This document shows, in pieces, positions 1 to 6,347 of a DNA stretch of 10,606 bases. The notes beneath the pieces were generated by a model. It did no database searches, was not told the DNA's origin, and worked only from the letters and a program-made list of their open reading frames with translations. Numbering within the stretch: the stretch's first letter is position 1; the number at the start of each line of letters is the position of its first letter. This DNA is from Baffinella frigidus. Its lineage: Eukaryota; Cryptophyceae; Cryptomonadales; Baffinellaceae. Location of the stretch: positions 313,673 through 324,278 of the forward strand of contig MU646521.1 of NCBI GenBank assembly GCA_026770585.1, given 5' to 3'. The position numbers and the translations under genes are program-made.

Positions 1-280
1 GGGGTTATGTTCGGTTGCCGCCTGAGAGCGAGAGGGTTCAGGGGTTGTGTTTGGTCATGGGGTTGATGTTTGGCTATTGGGGTTATGTTCGGTTGCCGCC
101 TGAGAGCGAGAGGGTTGAGGGGTTGTGTTTGGTTATGGGGTTGATGTTGGGCTAGAGGGGTGATGTTTGGTTGCTGGGTTGATGTTTGGATGTAGGGTTG
201 ATGGTTGGCTATATGGTGTATGATTGGCTGTAGGGGTTATGTTTGGTTTTAGGGTTTATGGTTTAAGGTTTGGTTGGTCG
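1..280. repeat. 78-bp minisatellite, GT-rich, decaying into ~18-bp subunits
   Basis: Two almost identical 78-bp units lie head to tail at 1-78 and 79-156. Each holds GGGGTTATGTTCGG, then a GCCGCCTGAGAGCGAGAGGG core, then GGGGTTGATGTTNGGCTA. From 157 to about 280 the array decays into shorter units of the type GGGTTGATGTTTGG and ends in GGTTTTAGGGTTTATGG, which resembles a degenerate telomere heptamer. The array starts at the window edge and probably extends to the left. No open frame of note covers it. It may derive from telomere-associated repeats, but that origin is inferred. Confidence 0.85.
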
Positions 281-325
281 AGGTTGGGTAGCGTCAGGAA
301 ATCGTCCGCCGCCTGTCGCACGCGA

Positions 326-504
326 CCACACGAGGCTACCTATGCGAACAGAATAAAAGTCGATTGTAAACGTGTGTAGTAATTTTGAGGTGAAAAGCAG
401 CGACTTTACACAAGTCGCGGCGCTCAGCGCCGCGACACGTGACCATTTCAGTGCAAAAAAATAAAAGTCCCTTTTATTCTGTTCGCCTGGTTGGCCTCGT
501 GTGG
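326..504. mobile_element. Non-autonomous TIR element (MITE-like), 34-bp ends
   Basis: The sequence at 326-359 is the inverted partner of 471-504, matching at about 30 of 34 positions. The shared ends are CCACACGAGGC at the outside and GCGAACAGAATAAAAG at the inside. The 179-bp interval has no coding capacity. Its middle holds a GC-rich hairpin (414-436) and a second small palindrome at 461-477 (ATAAAAG-TCC-CTTTTAT). Long imperfect terminal inverted repeats around a short non-coding core are typical of MITEs, but no clear target-site duplication is visible, so the superfamily is unknown. Confidence 0.65.
414..436. repeat. Perfect GC-rich hairpin inside the 326-504 element
   Basis: GTCGCGGCGC at 414-423 pairs perfectly with 427-436 across the 3-nt loop TCA. 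It sits near the centre of the 326-504 inverted-repeat element, so the whole element could fold back as one long imperfect hairpin with this as its tip. Confidence 0.8.
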
Positions 505-592
505 GAAGGGGGTTCCACGCAGGGCTGGAGGGGGGGTATTCAAAAGTCGTTTTTGACGGGAAAACTTTCTCAAAAGTCATTTTTTAGCATAA

Positions 593-633
593 AAACGGCT
601 CCAACAACGAGCAAACGGCTCCAACAACGAGCA
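593..633 (+). repeat. 20-bp tandem duplication
   Basis: The 20-mer at 593-612 (containing ACGGCTCCAACAACGAGC) is repeated exactly at 613-632. The flanking 280-300 bases on either side are otherwise unremarkable. Short open frames cross this stretch but have no recognisable features. Confidence 0.85.
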
Positions 634-784
634 TGGAATACCCCACCCAAGGGCCTGGAGTGGAGGGTCAGAACCCTAACCCAAAAACATGGACCCTACA
701 CCGACAGATCGAGAATCCTAGCACCGCCATCCTCACTCGCCCCGGGTCACTCAACCGCCTTCTCATTCGGTGCCCTCCAACACC

Positions 785-927
785 ATCCACCAGCCCTCAG
801 AGTGGCAGCAAATCCTCTTTGCTGGGACCCCTGATTTGCACCCCAGGTCGCCGGATTCCGTCGACTTCCAGTACAAATCAAGGGGGGTGGAAGTGGCGAT
901 TTGCTGCCACTCAGAGGGCTGGTGGAT
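785..927. mobile_element. 143-bp foldback element with 30-bp near-perfect ends
   Basis: ATCCACCAGCCCTC begins the element and its inverse GAGGGCTGGTGGAT ends it. The first 30 bases of each arm differ at only one position (785-814 against 898-927). With small gaps the pairing runs inward to the centre near 856, through GATTTGCAC on one side and GTACAAATC on the other, so the entire element is one long imperfect palindrome. The half-end TCCACCAGCCCTCA recurs alone at 5320-5333. Two overlapping frames (633-929 forward, 747-998 reverse) read through it and are consequences of its symmetry, not genes. Confidence 0.7.
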
Positions 928-1057
928 AGCAGCTGTCTTTTTCTTTCTCCTGGCCCCGCCCTCCGCCAGTTGGGGAGCCTGGACAAACTCATCGACAACC
1001 ACAGTGTTGAAACTTAGGCCTCCCAACCGATTTCTCGACCGAGCGTCTGCAGAGCTT

Positions 1058-1176
1058 CTAGCTCTGCCTGAGTGAAACTGGACTCCCCATAAAAAACATT
1101 ACGAGCAGAAATTCCAGAACAAAAGAGCAACTAAAATGCTTTGATGGAGAGCCCAGTTTTGTTCAGGCAGAGCTAG
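1058..1176. mobile_element. 119-bp TIR element of the AGCTCTGCCT repeat family
   Basis: CTAGCTCTGCCTGA opens the element and its inverse TCAGGCAGAGCTAG closes it. The two ends (1058-1094 and 1140-1176) match at about 31 of 37 positions when inverted. The core at 1077-1130 (ACTGGACTCC, CATTACGAGCAGAAA, ACAAAAGAGC) matches 9145-9200 (ACTGGGCTCG, CATTTAGAGCAGAAA, ACAAAAGGGC). The right end matches the end at 9411-9454. The left end is immediately preceded by GCAGAGCT, which with AGCTCTGC (1060-1067) makes a perfect 8-bp hairpin at 1049-1067, perhaps the remnant of a second copy. It is non-coding. Confidence 0.65.
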
Positions 1177-1278
1177 GGATTTTCGCACTGAAGACGGGGG
1201 GACTCGCACCTCCAAATTCGAGGGGTTGCGGTAGGAGAAAAGGGTCTTGCTGCGTGGGCAGTTCTTGACCTCGCCTGC

Positions 1279-1319
1279 GGGTTTTGGGTTTTGGGTTTTG
1301 GGTTTTGGGTTTTGGGTTT
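1279..1319 (+). repeat. Telomere-like array, TTTTGGG variant
   Basis: Five uninterrupted GGGTTTT heptamers plus a partial one. The A of the canonical TTTAGGG is replaced by T in every unit, so the variant itself has been amplified. The following stretch, 1320-1385, is irregular G/T-rich DNA with single telomere-like heptamers (GGGTTTA, GGGTTTG). Confidence 0.9.
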
Positions 1320-1385
1320 GCTTGTAGTGTGTGGGGTGTAGGGTAGGTGGTTTCGGGTTTTGGGTGTGGGGTTTAGGGTTTGGGG

Positions 1386-1427
1386 TTTAGTGTTTAGTGT
1401 TTAGTGTTTAGTGTTTAGTGTTTAGGG
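1386..1427 (+). repeat. Telomere-like array, TTTAGTG variant
   Basis: Five consecutive TTTAGTG heptamers (1386-1420) followed by one canonical TTTAGGG (1421-1427). The middle G of the GGG run is T in all five. Confidence 0.9.
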
Positions 1428-1448
1428 GCAGTTACGGTTTTAGGTTTA

Positions 1449-1627
1449 GGGTTCAGTGGCAACAGGTGCCGTCAGCCCCGCAAGGCCAGGGTTTAGGGTT
1501 TAGGGCTTAGGGTTTAGGGTTCAGGTTTAGGGTTTAGGGTTTAGGGTTTAGGGTTTAGGGTTTGGGGGTAGGTAGGGTTTTGAATTCAGGGTTCAGTGGT
1601 AAAAGTTGCCGCCGGAATGCAAGGCCC
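1449..1627 (+). repeat. 140-bp direct duplication spanning a telomeric block
   Basis: GGGTTCAGTGG at 1449 recurs at 1589, exactly 140 bp later. Each copy is followed by a related stretch (AACAGGTGCCGTC against AAAAGTTGCCGCC, both ending in GCAAGGCC). The canonical telomeric tract at 1488-1563 lies between them, so the duplicated unit contains telomeric heptamers plus a short unique spacer. Confidence 0.75.
1488..1563 (+). repeat. Telomeric repeat array, TTTAGGG
   Basis: About ten TTTAGGG heptamers with a few variants (CTTAGGG and TTCAGG units near 1506 and 1521). The G-rich strand is the given strand. This is the canonical plant-type telomere repeat at an internal position. Confidence 0.95.
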
Positions 1628-1708
1628 CCGCATACGGTACATTTGTTCAGAGCTGAGGCTCACCTCAACCAGGAGCACCAGCCACCCCCACGGGTCTAAA
1701 CCTCCACT

Positions 1709-1871
1709 CCACACAGCGGACTTCCAAGGGATTTCTGGATAACCCTTAAGCGACAAGACCTACGACCCTACGGTAGGCAACCCGTAGGGATATAGGGGGG
1801 TTCGTACAGATAAGGTTAACGGAAAGTCGGCCCAAAATGGGTCGCAAATCCCTTCCTGGCCCGCTGTGTGG
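1709..1871. mobile_element. 163-bp TIR element, CCACACAGCGG ends
   Basis: CCACACAGCGG at 1709-1719 is inverted at 1861-1871, and the similarity runs about 26 bp inward to AAGGGATTT (about 20 of 26 positions). A third copy of this end lies alone at 2575-2600. The interior, 1736-1840, resembles 10078-10150, with shared blocks GGATAA, GACCCTACG, TAGGC, GTAGGG, TAACGG and AAAATGGG in the same order. The central CCTACGGTAGG is close to palindromic. It is non-coding, and short reverse frames over it have no recognisable domain. Confidence 0.55.
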
Positions 1872-1958
1872 TTGTAGTGAGCGTTCTGAGGCTGGCAATT
1901 TAACATTGAACCTTGAACCGTGAGAGAGGGCGATTTTTCGCTCCGCTCTAAACCAGAC

Positions 1959-2029
1959 GGATTTGTACCACAAACCCACGACGTCAACTGGGAAACAGCT
2001 CCCCAGACACCCGACTGAGGCAGCGCTAG
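1959..2029 (-). repeat. Dispersed repeat, TAGCTCTGCCT...GTGGTACAAATCC family
   Basis: Read on the minus strand this runs CTAGCGCTGCCTCAGTC, then CCCAGTTGACGTCGTGG, then GTTTGTGGTACAAATCCG. The same blocks in the same order occur at 8245-8312 and 6348-6440 on the plus strand and in the 2899-3610 array on the minus strand. It is non-coding and diverged. It may be a SINE or MITE fragment; I see no RNA polymerase III promoter boxes I would trust. Confidence 0.65.
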
Positions 2030-2094
2030 ATCTCGGCCGCATGCTCAGAGCAGCAACCCCCCTCGAAACTGCCGTCTTCCCCCTTCCGCCAGCT

Positions 2095-2220
2095 CTCCCA
2101 AGTGGACTTTCGGAGTCCGATCCCCAAACTCATTTTGTATCAAGAGCTCTGCCTGATCGGGCAACATTTTGGTACAAACCGAAATCTGAAAAAAACGAGC
2201 TCGGAAAGTCCACTTCGGAG
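2095..2220. mobile_element. 126-bp inverted-repeat element, AAGTGGACTTTC ends
   Basis: AAGTGGACTTTC (2100-2111) is perfectly inverted at 2204-2215. With one mismatch the pairing extends to CTCC/GGAG at 2095 and 2220. The centre contains AGCTCTGCCTGATCGGGC and GGTACAAACCGAAATC, which resemble the dispersed family seen at 1959 and 2899. This could therefore be a rearranged member of that family rather than a separate element. Confidence 0.45.
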
Positions 2221-2364
2221 CCCTGGTGACTAGCTTTCGGCCTGACGCTAACAGCAACGCCGTCACACGCGAAAACTTGAAACTGGCATCTTCCCCCTTT
2301 CCCTCCAGCGGGCATCCCGCCAGCCCGCCCACTTCCACACGGTGGGCTTCGAGGGTTTCGTTGA

Positions 2365-2396
2365 CCCCGGATTCCGGGGTGTTACGTGACCAACAT
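2365..2396. repeat. Short palindrome and shared block with 5400-5423
   Basis: CCCCGGA-T-TCCGGGG (2365-2379) is a perfect palindrome around one base. From 2371 the sequence ATTCCGGGGTGTTACGTGAC matches ATTCCGGGGTATCACGTCCC at 5400-5419 at most positions, so both are fragments of one dispersed repeat. Confidence 0.5.
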
Positions 2397-2574
2397 GCAT
2401 TAGAAAATGCTTGAAGTTAATTGTCTCCAGGTAAGTTGACTTTTGATGAAAGGTTCGTAGTCCACCGTGTGGCTGCCCCGAGCCGCCTGCTTCCCCCGGA
2501 CAAAATCGTCCCTTTTCTGGCCTCGAATGGCAATTCTATCCATCGAGTTCAAAATGTTCACCCGACGCCCCGAG

Positions 2575-2600
2575 CCACACAGCGGGGTACGCAGCGATTT
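2575..2600 (+). repeat. Solo end of the CCACACAGCGG element
   Basis: CCACACAGCGG followed by a diverged spacer and GCGATTT repeats the terminal ~26 bp of the element at 1709-1871. No inverted partner of convincing length is nearby; GTGTGGCT at about 2468 is the best candidate. The surrounding 2400-2700 has no other structure I can support. Confidence 0.5.
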
Positions 2601-2699
2601 CCGGCCCGATCCTGAGCGAGAATCGGTTGCGATATCCGTAGGAACAACCCTGTGAATCCACACACAACATATGGCGATCAGCTTAGCGAGGCGCTTAAC

Positions 2700-2733
2700 A
2701 TACGGCGTAATATACGGCGTAATATACGGCGTA
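2700..2733 (+). repeat. 12-bp microsatellite-like tandem, nearly three units
   Basis: ATACGGCGTAAT is repeated at 2700, 2712 and 2724, the last unit cut short after 10 bases. The period is a multiple of three, so several frames stay open across it and give repetitive peptides; this is not evidence of coding. Confidence 0.9.
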
Positions 2734-2898
2734 CCGGTTTTGGTGATGCGGAGTTGCAGGGTGGTCGGGTCCGAGTTCATCACTTCGCACTCCTCCCAGA
2801 TCCTGCACCCCCACACCCGAAAAATCACGCGGCGGCTCTATCGCGGTCTCGCGAATCCCGCGAGGCCGCAAATTTTCGATACCTTTCCCTTTCCCCTC

Positions 2899-3610
2899 CA
2901 AAGATTTCGGATTTGCACCCCACGCATCCAGGATGTCAACATGAAGATAGTCCGTGCATCCGACTGCGGAAGAGCTAGGACGTACGCGCATGCTCCGAGC
3001 AGCCGTGAGAAACGCGAAGAATATCGGCAAGGTTTGGTCCAGGAGATGGACCGTGGAGGTCTGGCTCTGTTTCAGTCTATTTCGGGCTCGCCAATTTGGT
3101 GAGCCCGGGATCTTCCCCGCGCCAAAGTGGACGCATTCGCACTGCAGAACCAGCATGTCAACTTCAGCATAGTCGGTCAACTTGAGGATCGTCGGTCAAC
3201 CCGAGAGAGGCAGAGCCAGAGCTCTCGGGGGAGCTTACCCAATGTTGACATAGTCAGACCCCGTCGCAGAGCGATTCTGGGATCTGGCGAGACCAAGCAC
3301 TTTTTCACTCAAAAGTTGGCAGGGTTTTATCAGGGGTTTGCCACGAATCCAGGATGTCGACTTGGGGATAGTTCGTGAACCCAAGTGAGGCAGAGCTACG
3401 GCCTACGCGCTTCTCCAATGATGCTTCAAGCAGGCGTGCGAATAGCGTATATCGGCCAGGTTCAGGAAAGGAGATGGAGTGTGGAGGTCTAGTTCTGTCT
3501 CGATCTATGCAGGCTCGCCAATTTGGTGAAAGTGGGCGGAGTTGTGTTGCAAACCCTGCGTGCCAACTTCAGGATAGTCGGTCAAAGTGGGCAAGGCAGA
3601 GCTGGGAGGT
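2899..3610 (-). repeat. Degenerate tandem array, ~200-222-bp period, four units
   Basis: An anchor of the type CCAGGATGTCAACTTCAGG occurs near 2929, 3150, 3350 and 3556, with anchor spacings of 222, 199 and 206 bp. Each unit continues with ATAGTCGGTCAAC, then AGGCAGAGCTA. Units one and three continue similarly to GGAGATGGA-GTGGAGGTCT and GGCTCGCCAATTTGGTG. Read on the opposite strand this is the same family as 8245-8312 and 6348-6440. Around 3083-3107 the block CGGGCTC...GAGCCCG forms a 25-bp near-perfect palindrome. A 22-bp internal duplication (GTCGGTCAAC twice) lies at 3173-3200. Long reverse and forward frames over this array (for example 2695-3180) read repeat DNA. Confidence 0.75.
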
Positions 3611-3733
3611 GCGTACCCATCGTTGAAAGACACCCATCCCCGAGCCGACTCAGCGGAATAGCTGCACGCGAGAGGGTGGACGAGCAGTCAGGCGAGAGCT
3701 CTCATTTTGGATACCGCCACCGTCGCTGCAAAC

Positions 3734-4030
3734 ATGGGTGGGTTTCGCGAATTCTGGAGAGACACGCTGGCGGGAACACGGTTGGCGAGCGGCTACGCTG
3801 TGAGGCGGCTGCCCTGCAACAGCACCCGTGGGATACTTGACGGCATGGGAGAGCTGTGGGAGGATGCAGGGACTTACAGAGCCATGTTTGCAGAACCCGA
3901 CTCGCCCGAAAGCTGTCCCGAGGATTCCTGCTTTCGAGAATGGGACGGCGCCGCGCTGGTCAGCTTCGGGGAGGAGAACGAGAGGTGGAGATGCGGAGGA
4001 TGTTGGTATGAGGAGGAGGGTAGTTTCTGA
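3734..4030 (+). CDS. Candidate ORF of 98 codons, unknown product, cysteine-containing
   Basis: I do not recognise this protein. From ATG 3734 it gives 98 residues ending at TGA 4030. The frame is open upstream to 3662, after TAG 3659, so an upstream exon or non-ATG start is possible. It is the most protein-like frame in the window: five tryptophans, many acidic residues, G/C-ended codons in the majority, and no overlap with the repeat families found here. Cysteines at residues 61, 66, 87 and 90 give the spacing C-x4-C-x20-C-x2-C, which would suit a small metal-binding site, though this is only inference. There is no signal peptide or membrane segment. About 45 bases past the stop, CAGGTGACTG (4075) looks like a splice donor, so the true gene model could differ. 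It may also be a chance frame, because a reverse frame (3650-4183) is also open. Confidence 0.25.
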   Translation: MGGFREFWRDTLAGTRLASGYAVRRLPCNSTRGILDGMGELWEDAGTYRAMFAEPDSPESCPEDSCFREWDGAALVSFGEENERWRCGGCWYEEEGSF

Positions 4031-4460
4031 TGCGACTGCAAACAGGGAGCTGCCTCGCGGACGCTGATCCTGGCAGGTGACTGCTGGTATGACCCGGGTC
4101 GTTTCCTCAGAAGAAAGCATCACCACGGGGCGTGGCGTCCCTTTGTCCAACCGCGGCTGCATCAGTCCAGCTGAACAGCCCATGAATTTTCCATCCAGTG
4201 CAAAAGCACCAGCGGAGGACGCCCGTGGGGTTCAGCATTTCCGGATCACAGAGGAAAGCGCTTAGGCTGGGATTCGGTGCTCCAGGCTGTCCAGCTGGTC
4301 AGCTTTCAGAATCGCTCGCGAAAAAAAAGCGGCACTGTCGTGGAGGTGAGACACCTGCGGAGGCTCCGACGCCCTCCGTCGCCGCTGGTGCGCTGCGCTG
4401 AGTGAGAACGCAGCCGCTGCGATCTAGAAACCACCACGATGGGGTTTGAAATCGGCTCGA
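4031..4460. other. Stretch without recognisable features
   Basis: I see no repeat, telomeric tract or inverted-repeat element here. Short frames exist (4077-4265 and 4198-4401 forward) with no recognisable domain. The sequence GATCTAGAAACC near 4421 and an A8 run at 4321 are unremarkable. It may be the single-copy flank of the candidate ORF. Confidence 0.5.
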
Positions 4461-4465
4461 CTTTT

Positions 4466-4560
4466 GTCAACAGGGAGTTGACCGAAAAATATATGGGTTG
4501 TAAAAACACCACTTTGATCGTAAGTCAACGTTGACTTTGAATCCAAAGTCAACACTTGAC
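4466..4560. repeat. Cluster of GTTGAC/GTCAAC inverted repeats at the edge of the inverted arm
   Basis: Three small perfect inverted repeats use the same hexamer. GTCAAC-AGGGA-GTTGAC lies at 4466-4482. GTCAACGTTGAC is a 12-bp palindrome at 4524-4535. GTTGACTTTG at 4530-4539 pairs with 4544-4553 across AATC. A further TTGAC is at 4556. The cluster stops where the inverted arm begins (4559). TTGAC is also the core of plant W-boxes, but with no gene downstream I do not call a regulatory site. Confidence 0.7.
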
Positions 4561-4996
4561 TTCGTCCAGAAATGACTTTTAGGTTGATCTTTTTTTATCG
4601 TATTTTAGTCGTATTTTACCTTTTTTTGGTCGTATTTTAGAAGATCGGGGGGCGGGGAAGGGCTTCTACTTCTGCGAACGTGCGGTGCCAACAGTCTTTG
4701 TGTCTGCTGGGGAACCTCGCCATCCAGACGCGGCAGCCAACCGACCCTGGACACCGGCCAATCGGCGCCAAGCCCAGACAGACCGCGCGCAAGCTTGAGG
4801 TCTGCTAAGGGAATCGACGGGTGGTGGGTTGCAGAGGAGACGCGCGACGGACCTGAAGGCGCTTCTGTGCGCGCGTCTGGGAGATGGCGGACGGGGGTGG
4901 GGGGACGATTTTGAGGCCGGAGGCGCTCAACAAGCTTCTGGCGGTCGGAGCTGCACCAGGCGCCGCGATGTACCTCCCCGGGAACACTTGGAAGGG
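4559..4996 (+). repeat. Left arm of a 3.5-kb inverted duplication
   Basis: This 438-bp stretch is present in opposite orientation at 7521-8104. It begins with ACTTCGTCCAGAAATGAC, passes TCGTATTTTA and the block GATCGGGGGGCGGGGAAGGG, and ends with GGGAACACTTGGAAGGG. Identity is uneven. 4822-4996 differs at one visible base. 4680-4793 differs at about 20 of 114. There is a 6-bp indel near 4811. Beyond 4996 the copies diverge sharply, although CCTTTGGTC against CCCTTGGTC hints at older homology. This arm lacks the 159-bp foldback present in the other copy and so serves as its empty site. Confidence 0.9.
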
Positions 4997-5063
4997 AGTG
5001 ACTTATTGCGATGAACCTTTGGTCGACTGGCACCATTTTGCACCTCTCGGAACCTTCAACTGA
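4884..5063 (+). CDS. Small ORF starting inside the inverted arm, unknown
   Basis: ATG 4884 opens a 59-residue frame beginning MADGGGGTILRPEALNKLL, with GAAPGAAMYLPGNTWKG following, and stopping at TGA 5061. The first 38 residues are identical in the frame of the opposite copy (7633 down to 7367), where the only base change in this part is silent (CTG/TTG leucine). After GNTWKGV the two diverge, although both then carry F-x-P-L. One silent change is too few to prove selection, and the whole arm segment is equally conserved outside the frame. I do not recognise the peptide. It may be the first exon of a duplicated gene or a chance frame. Confidence 0.2.
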   Translation: MADGGGGTILRPEALNKLLAVGAAPGAAMYLPGNTWKGVTYCDEPLVDWHHFAPLGTFN

Positions 5064-5100
5064 CAGCACTGGCAGCGATGCATCGCGAGGCAGACTGTTG

Positions 5101-5218
5101 AAACCCTAAACCCTAAACCCTAAACCCTAAACCCCAAACCCCAAACCCTAAACCCTAAACCCTAAACCCCAAACCCCAAACCCCAAACCCCATACCCTAA
5201 ACCCTGAACCCTGAACCC
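5101..5218 (-). repeat. Telomeric repeat array, CCCTAAA on the given strand
   Basis: Continuous heptamers AAACCCT and the variant AAACCCC, then CATACCCT and two AACCCTG units at the end. The C-rich strand is the given strand, opposite to the arrays at 1279-1563. Confidence 0.95.
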
Positions 5219-5293
5219 GCGGCGCGAAATTGAAAACCCTGGGGCGTGCAGGCTGGTGACCGAGAAGGGATCTCTCCTCTGCAGCGCAGGCAG

Positions 5294-5320
5294 CCCCTAA
5301 ACCCTAAACCCCTAAACCCT
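5294..5320 (-). repeat. Short telomeric tract of three to four units
   Basis: CCCCTAAACCCTAAACCCCTAAACCC-type units, about 27 bp. It is followed at once by TCCACCAGCCCTCA (5320-5333), which is the outer end of the foldback element at 785-927 without its partner. The junction may be a scar of recombination between a telomeric tract and that element. Confidence 0.85.
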
Positions 5321-5399
5321 CCACCAGCCCTCACAGCGAGACCAGATGCCTGATTTCGAGACGGGTAGCGCAGGCCCTAATAAGGCTTTAAAACATTGT

Positions 5400-5423
5400 A
5401 TTCCGGGGTATCACGTCCCAAAC
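5400..5423 (+). repeat. Dispersed-repeat fragment shared with 2371-2394
   Basis: ATTCCGGGGTATCACGTCCC matches ATTCCGGGGTGTTACGTGAC at 2371. The rest of 5334-5614 is a GC-rich stretch with short forward frames (5346-5642) that have no recognisable domain. It contains small inverted motifs such as ACCCGATTTCGGGT near 5460. Confidence 0.45.
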
Positions 5424-5614
5424 GAAGGAAAAAACGAGTTTACTACACGCGACGGGACGACCCGATTTCGGGTCGGATCCCGGCGCTTCCGAACCTCGTC
5501 GAAAAAAATCGGGGTCCAAAAAGAGTCGTTGGGTCCTGGTCACGGACCACATCTGTCAAGGACACCTGGTCGCGTCCGGAGCCTGGTACACACTTTTAAA
5601 AATATATCGTTTTT

Positions 5615-5643
5615 GTCAGCGGGGTCTTTTCGACCCCGCTGAC
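5615..5643. repeat. Perfect 12-bp hairpin with 5-nt loop
   Basis: GTCAGCGGGGTC (5615-5626) pairs perfectly with GACCCCGCTGAC (5632-5643) across TTTTC. It follows an A/T-rich run (TTTTAAAAATATATCG). It looks like a bacterial terminator in shape but lacks a T-tract, and the context is eukaryotic, so I report only a cruciform-capable site. Confidence 0.85.
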
Positions 5644-5703
5644 CCCTGAAATCCAAGATCTGAGAATCGAGGATTTGGTCTTACCGTGAGGGTTAGTGGC
5701 TGA

Positions 5704-6053
5704 ACCCTAAACCCTAAACCCTAAACCCTGAACCCTAAACCCTAAACTCTAAACCCTGAACCCGAAACCCGAAACCCGAAACCCTGAACCCTAAACCCTG
5801 AACCCTGAACCCTGAACCCTAAACCCTAAACTCTAAACCCTGAACCCGAAACCGAAACCCGAAACCCTGAACCCTAAACCCTAAACTCTGAACCCTGAAC
5901 CCTAAACCCTAAACTCTAAACCCTGAACCCGAAACCGAAACCCGAAACCCTGAACCCTAAACCCTAAACTCTAAACCCTGAACCCTAAACCCTAAACTCT
6001 AAACCCTGAACCCGAAACCCGAAACCCGAAACCCTGAACCCTAAACCCTATAT
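5704..6053 (-). repeat. Degenerate telomeric array with 83/84-bp higher-order repeat
   Basis: The array uses four heptamers, CCCTAAA, CCCTGAA, CCCGAAA and CTCTAAA, in a fixed order. The phrase CTCTAAACCCTGAACCCGAA starts at 5747, 5831, 5914 and 5997, giving periods of 84, 83 and 83 bp, which is twelve heptamers less one base in the two 83-bp units. The missing base is in the same place in units two and three (GAAACCGAAACCC). Units two and three differ at one visible position. The array ends in CCCTATATCGTAAACC. Confidence 0.9.
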
Positions 6054-6101
6054 CGTAAACCCTGAAACCATCATCATGCCTCCAGGGAAGCCAAATACCC
6101 A

Positions 6102-6272
6102 CCACGCAAGAGTGTAGGGCAGAGTGGCCCACAGGAGAAATAGTCGAATTCGACTATTTCTTAAGTTCATAAGTTGGACATTCTTCCCACAGAAAAATCG
6201 AAATTTCGGAAAGTTGTTCCAAATTCCGTGTGAACTGGCTTGTTTTCCCAGGTCCCCTACACTCTTGCGTGG
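6102..6272. mobile_element. 171-bp element with 18-bp perfect terminal inverted repeats
   Basis: CCACGCAAGAGTGTAGGG (6102-6119) is perfectly inverted at 6255-6272. Inside, 6136-6161 is a 26-bp perfect palindrome centred on GAATTC and flanked by ACTATTTCTTAAG. The reverse frame 6048-6602 crosses the element. I see no target-site duplication. A related end, ACTCTTGCGT, lies at 8331-8340. Confidence 0.6.
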
Positions 6273-6347
6273 CACAAGGTGGCGGCATCTAGGCTTACCT
6301 GGAGATAACAAACGGCTCAAAAAATGACCCCGGATGCCCCACCAAAT

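Noticed and set aside
633-1026. Overlapping short frames on both strands
   Set aside because: They are open because the 785-927 element is a long palindrome; the peptides on the two strands mirror each other.
2695-3180. Reverse frame of 161 codons
   Set aside because: It reads through the 12-bp tandem and two units of the degenerate repeat array. The other units are not open in the same frame.
3650-4183. Reverse frame of 177 codons
   Set aside because: It is antisense to the more protein-like forward frame 3734-4030 and shows no motif. It is probably open because of the base composition.
4466-4560. Promoter with clustered W-boxes (TTGAC)
   Set aside because: The TTGAC words arise from nested inverted repeats and there is no supported gene downstream.
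4605-5069. Reverse frame of 154 codons through the left arm, similar to forward frames in the right arm
   Set aside because: In 4680-4793 the ~20 differences between the arms fall about 7, 9 and 4 in the three codon phases, so no frame on either strand shows a clear wobble bias.
5615-5643. Intrinsic terminator
   Set aside because: It has the hairpin shape but no T-tract after the stem, no gene before it, and the context is eukaryotic.
5704-6053. CRISPR-like array
   Set aside because: The repeats are contiguous heptamer variants without unique spacers.
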